From NCBI RefSeq assembly GCF_014650055.1, contig NZ_BMUF01000004.1:448462-512461 (forward strand): a stretch of DNA of 64,000 nt, written 5' to 3'. Below are positions 26,422 to 33,691 of this stretch, piece by piece (within the stretch, counting starts at the first letter, position 1; every line of letters starts with the position of its first letter). The position numbers were made by a program, and so were the translations under genes. The DNA comes from Streptomyces malachitofuscus. GTDB taxonomy: Bacteria; Actinomycetota; Actinomycetes; Streptomycetales; Streptomycetaceae. Below the pieces are notes generated by a model. The model was not told the DNA's origin and ran no database searches. It saw nothing but the letters and a program-made list of their open reading frames with translations.

Positions 26422-27708
26422 TCAGTCCGCGTGGGGCCGGTCGCGGCGGCTGTCGGCCTTCGTGTCGCTGCGCCTCTCGCCCTCCGCGGTGGGAGGCAGG
26501 TGGCGCTGTGGCTTCTTGTCTTCATCGGGAAGGCCGATCAGTTCCTCGACGTCGAAGATCCGTGCGATCGGGACGTCCGTACTGCTGTGGGCGACGATGG
26601 AGAAGGCGATGGTGACGGCGATCAGGGTGAACGCCTCCTCGCCCTGCGGGATGCCGGCCTGCAGTACCAGCAAGCCGTATACCACCGAGGCGAATCCCTT
26701 GGGCCCGAACCACGCCGCCGTGAGCTTCTCCTTGCGGTTGAAATCGGTGCCCACCAGGGACAACAGCAGCGTAGCCGGGCGGATGAGAGCGATGGACAAG
26801 ACCGCTACCGCGTAGCCGCCGATCGACAGATCACCGAAGAGGTGCGGGGTGAGCAGTGCGCCGAAGACCAGCAGCGCTGCGAACTTGGCCAGCTCCGCCA
26901 GGGCTCCCCCCAGTGGTTCGAACGCGTCCTTGGCCTGCGGTGCGAGGGCGGCGATCACCGCCCCCGCGGAGAAGGCGGCCAGATAGGGGTTGGCATGGGT
27001 GAGGTGGCACGCGGCGTACAGAATGACTCCGACCGCCAGCGGCAGCAGGGGTTGAAGCGAGGGCTCGGCGCCCAGCAGGCGGAATCGGACCAGCCAGTGC
27101 ACGAGCAACGGCAAGGCCACGCCGAAGAGAAGCCCGAGGAGGAGTTCGCCGGCGATCGAGGCGAAACCGACGTCCTCGGCGTGGCCGGCGGGCGCGGCGG
27201 CCGCGATGAGGACGAGGACGAACGGCAGTGCCAGGCCGTCGTTGACGCCGCTCTCGATGTTGAGCAGTTGCCGCAGCCGGGCGGGGACCTCCTCACGGCC
27301 CACGATGGCCGAGGCGAACACCGGGTCGGTGGGGGCCAGCACCGCGCCGACCAGAAAGGACGTCATCCAGTCAAGGCCGACCAGGAAGTGTGTCAGCAGC
27401 GCCACCCCGAGGAAGGTGAGCGGCATGCCCAGCCCGAGCGCACGGGCCGGGTTGCGCCAGGACCGGCGCAGGGCGGGGAAGGACACGTGCATGCCGTCGG
27501 TGAACAGCACTGCGAAGAGCGCCAGGTCCGCCGTGACCCTGACGATGTCGCTGTCCGGAGAGATGTGGATCAGGCCGAGGAAGCCGTCACTGACGAGCGC
27601 GCCGCCGACCAGGAACAGCAGCGAGGTGGAGAGCACAGAGCGGGCGGCCAGCCCGGACAGCAGCACAGCCACCAGCAGCGCCACTCCGAAAACGATGACG
27701 AGTACCAC
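26422..27708 (-). CDS. CPA1-type Na+(K+)/H+ antiporter
   Basis: About 428 residues from GTG 27708, which has GGGGAG about 8 bases before it; the longer open frame upstream has no hydrophobic sense. Some 12-13 membrane helices are present. The ion-binding motif appears as VLAPTDPVFASAIVG, with ESGVNDGLALPFVLVL (the ND pair) after it, both typical of CPA1 exchangers. The cytosolic C-terminus is short and charged (DVEELIGLPDEDKKPQRH). It exchanges Na+ or K+ for H+ in pH and salt homeostasis. A strong terminator follows. Confidence 0.93.
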   Translation of the reverse strand: MVLVIVFGVALLVAVLLSGLAARSVLSTSLLFLVGGALVSDGFLGLIHISPDSDIVRVTADLALFAVLFTDGMHVSFPALRRSWRNPARALGLGMPLTFLGVALLTHFLVGLDWMTSFLVGAVLAPTDPVFASAIVGREEVPARLRQLLNIESGVNDGLALPFVLVLIAAAAPAGHAEDVGFASIAGELLLGLLFGVALPLLVHWLVRFRLLGAEPSLQPLLPLAVGVILYAACHLTHANPYLAAFSAGAVIAALAPQAKDAFEPLGGALAELAKFAALLVFGALLTPHLFGDLSIGGYAVAVLSIALIRPATLLLSLVGTDFNRKEKLTAAWFGPKGFASVVYGLLVLQAGIPQGEEAFTLIAVTIAFSIVAHSSTDVPIARIFDVEELIGLPDEDKKPQRHLPPTAEGERRSDTKADSRRDRPHAD

Positions 27709-28334
27709 CTGAAACGCTCCCCGCTGTGTCGACCAGCCCAGCCCTTGCGACGCCGGCCCCGGACAGCAGGCGCCCCTGCCCCGCTCCTGCCACGGTCTGA
27801 GCCCGGTATGCGTACCCGTCGAGGAGCCGCTCATGGCACAGTGCCGTCCGGATTGTTGCGCCCAGGACGTAGCGACCACACGAGCGTCGTCGTCGGCCCA
27901 CACGTCCCTGCCGTGGCCCGCCTCAGCTGTTCACTGCCCCGATCACCAGCCAGATCATCGCCCGCACCGCCTACCGCACTCACGGCCTCGACCGGAAGCT
28001 GTTGCTCAGCGACGCACTCGCGGACCGCCTCTCAGACGACGGCACGTCACTCGACGGCCCCGGCCGCCGCCGGTCGGACGAGGATGCGGAACGTTGATTC
28101 AAGGGTGGCGCAACGCATCGCGTGGCTCGCGATCCCGCGATGCCGGTCGTCTTCTGCCGAAGCACGCGCTACAGGCGGCTGGGGGGGGTGGTTCCGGCGG
28201 AGCGTGGGGCAAGGGGGTGCTGGACTCTGACGCGGGCGGCCCTGAGCGGTCCGCTCCATTCGGGCGTCGAGCGGCTCATCGACTTCGCAGCGCTTTCGGG
28301 TGGAAATCCGTTGTCGTGCCGTCCCGGCGGCCGC
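27709..28334. other. Intergenic with an unassigned coding remnant
   Basis: No complete gene is seen. A frame without start ends at TGA 28095-28097 and reads FTAPITSQIIARTAYRTHGL then DRKLLLSDALADRLSDDG, which has protein-like composition but no family I can name. At 28115-28143 there is an inverted repeat GCATCGCG-N13-CGCGATGC, possibly its terminator. Confidence 0.35.
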
Positions 28335-28856
28335 ATGCTTCGGAGCGTGATCACTGAAAACGACTCCACTGAGGCCACCGTCACCCTGCAGTGCACCGTG
28401 CGCGATCTCCTGCCCCACGATGTGCCGGCATGCACGTGGTCCGGCTCCGCCACCCACTTACGCCATGTGGAGCGAGAGTTGGTGCGAGTCGCGTCGGGCG
28501 CAGTGGACTACCTGGCCGTGTGCACTCCTGTGGACCTGCCGGTGGCGATCGGCGGGATCGACTATCAGGTCTCCAGGGGAGCCGGAACCCTGTGGCAGCT
28601 GGCCGTGCTGCCGGCGCTGCGGTCCTGTGGACTGGGAACGCTGCTCGTCCGCGCCGCCGAACAACGGATCCGGGACCGCGGGCTGCGCAGGGCCGAGCTT
28701 GCAGTGGAGGAGGACAACCCGCGGGCGCGCGCCCTCTACGAGCGCTTGGGCTACGTTGCACACGGCCGTGAACCGCAAGCTTGGGACGAGGAAGGGCCCG
28801 ACGGGTCGATCCGTCGCCACGAGACGATGTGCGTTCTTCTGCGCAAGAGTCTCTGA
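28335..28856 (+). CDS. GNAT-family N-acetyltransferase
   Basis: 173 residues from ATG 28335. The acetyl-CoA binding core is visible: GTLWQLAVLPALRSCGLGTL (motif A with the R/Q-x-x-G-x-G/A-type loop), LVRAAEQRIRDRGL, and AELAVEEDNPRARALYERLG (motif B, NPRARALYERLGY). The acceptor substrate is not predictable; ribosomal-protein or small-molecule acetylation are both possible. It has no operon partner. Confidence 0.9.
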   Translation: MLRSVITENDSTEATVTLQCTVRDLLPHDVPACTWSGSATHLRHVERELVRVASGAVDYLAVCTPVDLPVAIGGIDYQVSRGAGTLWQLAVLPALRSCGLGTLLVRAAEQRIRDRGLRRAELAVEEDNPRARALYERLGYVAHGREPQAWDEEGPDGSIRRHETMCVLLRKSL

Positions 28857-29077
28857 GCTCGGATCCAGCGGCCGGCCGGGCCTGCGCCATGCCTTCTCCG
28901 CCCGCGCCAAGCACTCGGCCGGGTCGAGCAGGCCGAGGCACAGGGAGGAGAAGGGGGTGCGCCGCGACGGAATTGTTCTGTGCCATGTCGGAGCCGTCGC
29001 CGCACACATCCGGTGCTCGCGTGTACTGCAGCGTCACCGCTCCCTGGTGGCCGCCTGGCTTGTGCCGCTTGGACGCT

Positions 29078-30244
29078 CTACGGGAACCCGCGCTGTGGGC
29101 GCTCCGCGCGGACGCGGTCGGTGACGCCCAGTGTCAGTGCTTCCGCCTGGTCTTCGAGGTTCCATGTGCCGTCCTGGTGTGCGTGGTTGCTGATCCAGAA
29201 GACGAGGATGCCGTCGTGCAGGGTCCGGCTCAGGAGCCCCAGCGTCCAGTCGTTGCCGCCGTCGTGCCAGGCGAGTGGGCCGTCAGGTGTGTCTCGGATA
29301 TTCCAGCCGTACGCATAGGAGTTGTCCGTTTCCGGCTGGGGAACGCGGGGTGTGAAGAGCTTGCTCCTGGCCTGTTCCGGCAGGACTGTGTTGCCGAGCA
29401 GCGCGCGGTGCCAGCGGAGGATGTCCGGGGCGGTCGAAAGCATCCCGCCGTTGCCGCGCAGGTTCCAGTGGGGTCCGTCGGAGGCCCAGGGGTGGTCGAA
29501 GGGCCTTCCCTGGCTGCGTCCCTTGCTGTCGTACTCCACAGCGACCAGGTGCCGCGGCCAGTCGGGCAGCACGTATCCGGTCTGCTTCATCCCGGCCGGA
29601 CCGAACAGGTGCCGGGCCAGGAACCGTTCGTAACTCTCCCCGGACGCCTCCTCGACGACGACCGCGAGAAGGCTGTAGCCGGTGTTGGAGTAGTGGAACT
29701 CCTCACCCGGGGGTGACCGCAGCTCGGACGACAGGGCCCGGCGCACCAGCTGCTCCCGGGACAGCGGATCGTAGTCATCGCCGAGTGCCTCGACGAGCCC
29801 CGACGTGTGGGTGAGCAGGTGCTCGACCGTGATGGCGCGCTTGTCCTCCGGAATAGCCCCTCCGGGCCGGAGGAACCGGCTGATCGGATCGCTCACCCGC
29901 AGCCGGCCCATCACTTCCAGCTTCACGATCGCCGCCGCGGTGAACTGCTTCGTGATCGACGCGACGTCGTACACGGTGCGGCAGCTCGCCGGCGTGCCGG
30001 CGGCACGGTCGGCCGTTCCGAATCCGCCGCAGTACGCGAGCCGGTCACCGCGGGCGGCGACCACCGTGCCACTGGGCCCGACGGGCAGGGCACCGCGGAG
30101 GAAATCGGCGACCGACCCGCCGTCGCGGGTCCGGGACGCCTCCGCCCCCGCACCGCACCCGCCGAGTGTCAGTACGACGGCGAGGGCGGCGGCGACGGTG
30201 GTACGGCGGCGGTGGTGGCGACGACGAAAAGCGGTTGTGCGCAC
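29078..30244 (-). CDS. Class C beta-lactamase-like serine hydrolase lipoprotein
   Basis: 388 residues. A twin-basic N-region and hydrophobic stretch end in a lipobox LGGC, so it should be an outer-leaflet lipoprotein. The catalytic SxxK is in YDVASITKQFTAAAIVKLE, the YxN is HYSNTGYSLLAVV, and the late HxG-like box is AWHDGGNDWTLG. This architecture fits D-aminopeptidase/DD-peptidase/esterase family S12 proteins, not a classical resistance lactamase. It stands alone; divergent from a small HTH gene at 30366. Confidence 0.92.
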   Translation of the reverse strand: MRTTAFRRRHHRRRTTVAAALAVVLTLGGCGAGAEASRTRDGGSVADFLRGALPVGPSGTVVAARGDRLAYCGGFGTADRAAGTPASCRTVYDVASITKQFTAAAIVKLEVMGRLRVSDPISRFLRPGGAIPEDKRAITVEHLLTHTSGLVEALGDDYDPLSREQLVRRALSSELRSPPGEEFHYSNTGYSLLAVVVEEASGESYERFLARHLFGPAGMKQTGYVLPDWPRHLVAVEYDSKGRSQGRPFDHPWASDGPHWNLRGNGGMLSTAPDILRWHRALLGNTVLPEQARSKLFTPRVPQPETDNSYAYGWNIRDTPDGPLAWHDGGNDWTLGLLSRTLHDGILVFWISNHAHQDGTWNLEDQAEALTLGVTDRVRAERPQRGFP

Positions 30245-30365
30245 ATGACCTCCAAGTCCGGTAATCCGCCACGAGGTTGACCACCGCTCTCGCCGTTCCT
30301 CAAGCCGCTATGGTGTTCGAGCTTGTGCGAGCCCGTGTACGTCCAGGTCAACAGGGGGAACCGCG

Positions 30366-30821
30366 ATGGCCACAGCACCGCCCATACCGCCGGACACCGA
30401 CGCGGCCGCCTTCGTTGCGGCGCTCCGGCGCCTCAAGGCGTGGTCGGGACTCAGCTACCGCCAACTGGAACGCAGCGCGGTACGGGAGGGGCACAACCTG
30501 CCCTACTCCACGGCGGCGACCATGCTCGGCAGGGACCGGTTGCCCCGCGCGGAGTTGGTCGCCGCGTTCGTCGCGGCCTGCGGGCTGGGGGAGGACGAGG
30601 CGGAGGCGTGGCTGGACGCACGGGTGACCATCGCGTGCGGCCGGCCCGTCGAGACCCCGGGCGTGACACCGAACAGCGGGCGTCGGCGCCCTCGTTGGGC
30701 GCTCGCCGGAGCCGCGGCGCTGGCCGTCGCGCTCCTCGGCGGGGTTTCGGCGGCCGGTGTCCTCACGGACGACGCCGAGGTGGAGCAGACGCAGACGTCG
30801 CTGCACCTGCCGCATTCATGA
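30366..30821 (+). CDS. HTH protein with C-terminal membrane anchor
   Basis: 151 residues. The N-terminal half has an XRE-like helix-turn-helix: FVAALRRLKAWSGLSYRQLE, RSAVREGHNLPYSTAATML and RAELVAAFVAACGLGEDEAE. A single membrane helix follows (RWALAGAAALAVALLGGV), with a short exterior tail. Similar streptomycete proteins are annotated as membrane-anchored regulators. No target genes are obvious; the serine hydrolase on the opposite strand shares the 121-bp intergenic region. Confidence 0.8.
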   Translation: MATAPPIPPDTDAAAFVAALRRLKAWSGLSYRQLERSAVREGHNLPYSTAATMLGRDRLPRAELVAAFVAACGLGEDEAEAWLDARVTIACGRPVETPGVTPNSGRRRPRWALAGAAALAVALLGGVSAAGVLTDDAEVEQTQTSLHLPHS

Positions 30822-30842
30822 CCAACTGCCTGCCGGAATCCT

Positions 30843-31268
30843 TCAGTTCCCGGAGCCGACGATGGCGGTGACGCGGATCTCCACACGCATGGCGGCGAGG
30901 CCCAGGACCGTGACTCCGGTCTCGGTCCAGATCGGCGCGCGGCCGCCGAGGCGACGGCGGAACTGCTCGGCCATGACCCTGTTGTGGTCCTCGCCGATGA
31001 CGTCGTCCCCCGGAGCGACCTTGTGGTAGGAGTTGACGTGGATCACGTCCTTCCACGTCGCGCCGACCGTGGCGAGTGTGCGCTCCACGTTGTCGAAGGC
31101 CTGGATGATCTCGTCCTCGAGTGAGTCGGGTATGACCAGGTCGTCGTCCACCCCGGCCTGGCCGGAGATCTCGACACGGTCGCCGACGCGGACGGCGCCG
31201 CTGTAGCCGAGGGCCTCGTGCAGCTTCTCGCCGAAGCCCGGCGTGATGCCGAAGGTGACGGTGCTCAT
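30843..31268 (-). CDS. RidA-family (YjgF/UK114) protein
   Basis: 141 residues. Conserved blocks are GAVRVGDRVEISGQAG, IIQAFDNVERTLATVGATWK, DVIHVNSYHK and PIWTETGVTVLGLAAMRVEI with the final EIRVTAIV strand. The arginine expected to bind the 2-iminoacid carboxylate in classical RidA is replaced around MRVEIRV, where an Arg remains one strand later, so deaminase activity is uncertain. It is divergent from the MarR gene at 31397 across two direct repeats and is its probable target. Confidence 0.88.
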   Translation of the reverse strand: MSTVTFGITPGFGEKLHEALGYSGAVRVGDRVEISGQAGVDDDLVIPDSLEDEIIQAFDNVERTLATVGATWKDVIHVNSYHKVAPGDDVIGEDHNRVMAEQFRRRLGGRAPIWTETGVTVLGLAAMRVEIRVTAIVGSGN

Positions 31269-31309
31269 GATGCTTCCTCTTCCCGTCTTAGGGGTGCGTT
31301 TCGCCTCTG

Positions 31310-31364
31310 GATGACTTCACGCGTAAAGTGACACTAACAAGCGATGACTTCAAGCGCAAAGTGA
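31310..31364. promoter_or_regulatory. Paired 22-bp direct repeats, candidate MarR operators
   Basis: GATGACTTCACGCGTAAAGT(GA) at 31310-31331 and GATGACTTCAAGCGCAAAGT(GA) at 31343-31364 differ at only two of 22 positions and start 33 bp apart, about three helical turns. Each is itself a dyad (ACTT-N8-AAGT). They lie between the divergent RidA and MarR genes, upstream of both start codons as chosen here. Confidence 0.7.
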
Positions 31365-31396
31365 TGGCGGCTTTCGCAGGAGGGACGGGAAGATTC

Positions 31397-31906
31397 ATGA
31401 GCAGCACGGGAGGGCCCCTGAGCGGGACGGACGAGGACCAGGGTGACGAGGAGCTGCGGTGGCTCGATGAGCAGGAGAAGGCCGCGTGGACGGGGCTGAT
31501 CTCCCTGGTCCTGTTGCTGCCCGGCAAACTGGAGTCGCCGCTGCGGCAGGAGCACGGCCTCACTCTGTTCGAGTACCTCGTGCTCAGCCACCTCTCCGAG
31601 GCCCCGCAGCGCAGGCTGCGCATGGGAGAGCTCGCCTTCCTCGCCAGCGGGTCGCTCTCCCGCCTGTCCAACGTCATCAAGCGCTGTGAACAGCGCGACT
31701 GGGTCGTACGGTCACCCGACCCGGCCGACGGTCGCTACACCCTCGCCGAGTTGACCGACGCGGGTTTCGACGTCGTCGACCGGGCGGCGCCCACCCATCT
31801 GCGCTCCGTACGGCGCATCGTCCTCGACTCGCTCAACACCACCGACCAGAAGGCCCTCACCCGCATCGCGGAAAAGCTCCGCATCGTCCCGGACGACTTC
31901 GGCTGA
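31397..31906 (+). CDS. MarR-family transcriptional regulator
   Basis: 169 residues from ATG 31397, preceded by GGGAAGA. An in-frame ATG at 31328 is rejected because the direct-repeat operators would then lie inside the gene. The winged helix runs LTLFEYLVLSHLSEAPQRRL, MGELAFLASGSLSRLSNVIK and the wing SPDPADGRYTLAELT. The first 30 residues are acidic and probably flexible. It is divergent from RidA and likely controls it and itself. The inducer is unknown. Confidence 0.9.
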   Translation: MSSTGGPLSGTDEDQGDEELRWLDEQEKAAWTGLISLVLLLPGKLESPLRQEHGLTLFEYLVLSHLSEAPQRRLRMGELAFLASGSLSRLSNVIKRCEQRDWVVRSPDPADGRYTLAELTDAGFDVVDRAAPTHLRSVRRIVLDSLNTTDQKALTRIAEKLRIVPDDFG

Positions 31907-31936
31907 CCGTCCGAGCCGCAGTCCGGTCCCGGCAGG

Positions 31937-32515
31937 TCAGGGCTGATCGCGCGCCTGGTCCGCGGCCTGCTCGGCGGCCCGGCTCTCCGTTGTGGCGCCG
32001 CGGGTGCTGAGCGTGCCGCCGCTGGACTCCAGGTGCGCCCGCACGAACCACTGGAACAGCTCCAGTCCCCGCAACTGCTCGATGAGCATGTCCTGGGTCA
32101 CCGGGTCCGACGCCTCGGTGGCGTGCATGGCCTCGCGGTGATCCTTGATCACGCCCGTGTAGACGAGGTCCAGGGCCCCGAGGTGCTCGATGGCTTCGGC
32201 CAGGCCGATCGAGTAGTCGTCCCACGAGCGCTCGTCGACCAGCGCACCGGGCGTCCCCTTGGGCTCACCGCCCAGGGTGGAGATCCGCTCGGCGATGTCG
32301 TCGGTCATGGACCGCACCTGGTCGACCTGAGGGTCGAGCATCTCGTGGACCGCGATGAAGTGCGGGCCGACGACGTTCCAGTGGATGTGCTTCAACGTCA
32401 GATGAAGATCGTTGAGCGCGTGCAGACGCTGTTGCAGCAACGCCACGATGTGGCTGCTGTCCTGCCTGCTCATTCCCGGCACGGTGTACGAGAGGTCGGA
32501 ACCCTGTGAGGGCAC
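31937..32515 (-). CDS. Dps-family ferritin-like DNA-protection protein
   Basis: 192 residues from GTG 32515, chosen for AGGAG eight bases upstream. The ferritin-like core shows the ferroxidase residues in LKHIHWNVVGPHFIAVHEML and DQVRSMTDDIAERISTLGG (His, Asp, Glu in the Dps order). A C-terminal tail of about 25 residues is rich in Ala, Arg and Gln, as in actinobacterial Dps proteins that bind DNA through their ends. It oxidises and stores iron and protects DNA under stress. Confidence 0.95.
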   Translation of the reverse strand: MPSQGSDLSYTVPGMSRQDSSHIVALLQQRLHALNDLHLTLKHIHWNVVGPHFIAVHEMLDPQVDQVRSMTDDIAERISTLGGEPKGTPGALVDERSWDDYSIGLAEAIEHLGALDLVYTGVIKDHREAMHATEASDPVTQDMLIEQLRGLELFQWFVRAHLESSGGTLSTRGATTESRAAEQAADQARDQP

Positions 32516-32752
32516 GGCGTCACTCCTCTGATCGTCATACGCGGTCCTGGACACCACAGCAGGCCCGGGGTGCTCCGTCGCGCGGCCGCGCCCGACGGCC
32601 TCCCGACTGTCACCGGAGCGGAGCACCCCGCCGGGGTGCGGGTGCGCGCCGGCCGGACGCCGCGCCGTGAAACCGGCCCACGTGGCTCCGGCAGCCGTAT
32701 GGTTCGGGATGATTTATGGTGACTCAAGGAGTCTGTCCCTACCGGAGGTGCA

Positions 32753-33634
32753 ATGATGCGCGCCGCGGCAGCGATCGTCTCCAGGACTGTCGGCGTGGCG
32801 CTCCTCCTCGTGATTCCGGCCTGCGACCAGGGAGAGTCGGAGTCGTCGAACGTCAAGTACGGTGACTGCGCGGTCTCCGGACAGTACGGCGAGTTCGACC
32901 TGTCACCCGTGACGGCGGGCGCCCTCACGGTCAAGACGACCCTGCCGGCCCCCGGCTGGTGGAACGGCGACACGCCGGACTCCATCACGAGCGGCTACGA
33001 GTACTGCATGGCGGCCAATATCGCCTACCGGTCCGGACTCGACCGGGTGGCGGTGGAGAACGCCCCCTTCCCGGAGGTCGTGTCCGGCCGGACCAAGGAC
33101 TTCGACCTGGCCCTCGCCCAGATCACGATCACTCCGGAACGGCGCGAGGTCGCCGACTTCTCCCCGCCCTACCTCTCCTCGACCCTGGGACTGCTGATCA
33201 GGGACGGTGAGGAGATCAACGAGGACAACATCCGCGACGTCCGCATCGGCGTGGCCGAGGGCACCACGGGCGAGGAGTTCGTCGACAACCGCATCAGGCC
33301 CACCGAGCCCGTGACCGCGTTCGCCAACGACCCCGAGATGGTGGAGGCGCTGGAGCAGAGGCGGATCGACGCCGTCGTGCACGACACGACGATCCTGCTG
33401 GCGTATCCCCAGAAAATGGAGAACAAGGTGCGCCTCGTGGGCCAGTACCGGACCGGCCAGAGCTACGGCGCCCTGTACCCGAAGGGGTCGGCCGAGAAGG
33501 AAGAACTGGACCGGGTCATCGAGCAGCTGATCGACGACGGGACGCTCACCAAACTGTCGGCCGTCTATCTCGGGGCGGCCTTCGGCCAGGACCCGGTCAA
33601 GATCCCGTACCTCAGGGTCGACGAAGGCTCCTGA
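32753..33634 (+). CDS. Orphan amino-acid-type solute-binding lipoprotein
   Basis: 293 residues; ATG 32753 has CCGGAGG upstream. The signal peptide ends in IPAC, giving a lipoprotein. The rest is a type II periplasmic binding fold: GYEYCMAANIAYRSGLDRV, VVSGRTKDFDLALAQITITP, REVADFSPPYLSSTLGLLIR and RIGVAEGTTGEEFVDN, typical of glutamate/polar-amino-acid ABC transporters. The usual permease and ATPase genes are absent on both sides, so it either pairs with a transporter elsewhere or has a sensing role. Confidence 0.9.
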   Translation: MMRAAAAIVSRTVGVALLLVIPACDQGESESSNVKYGDCAVSGQYGEFDLSPVTAGALTVKTTLPAPGWWNGDTPDSITSGYEYCMAANIAYRSGLDRVAVENAPFPEVVSGRTKDFDLALAQITITPERREVADFSPPYLSSTLGLLIRDGEEINEDNIRDVRIGVAEGTTGEEFVDNRIRPTEPVTAFANDPEMVEALEQRRIDAVVHDTTILLAYPQKMENKVRLVGQYRTGQSYGALYPKGSAEKEELDRVIEQLIDDGTLTKLSAVYLGAAFGQDPVKIPYLRVDEGS

Positions 33635-33691
33635 CCGCGCCGGAATGCGGCACCGCCGACATCGGCGACGGCCCGGTGTCCTCGTCCGGCC

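Noticed and set aside
32567..32629. Long-range inverted repeat GGGGTGCTCCG/CGGAGCACCCC upstream of Dps
   Set aside because: Arms are perfect (11 bp) but the loop is about 41 bases of high-GC sequence and it lies 50 bp before the start; it could be chance in this composition. No function is claimed.
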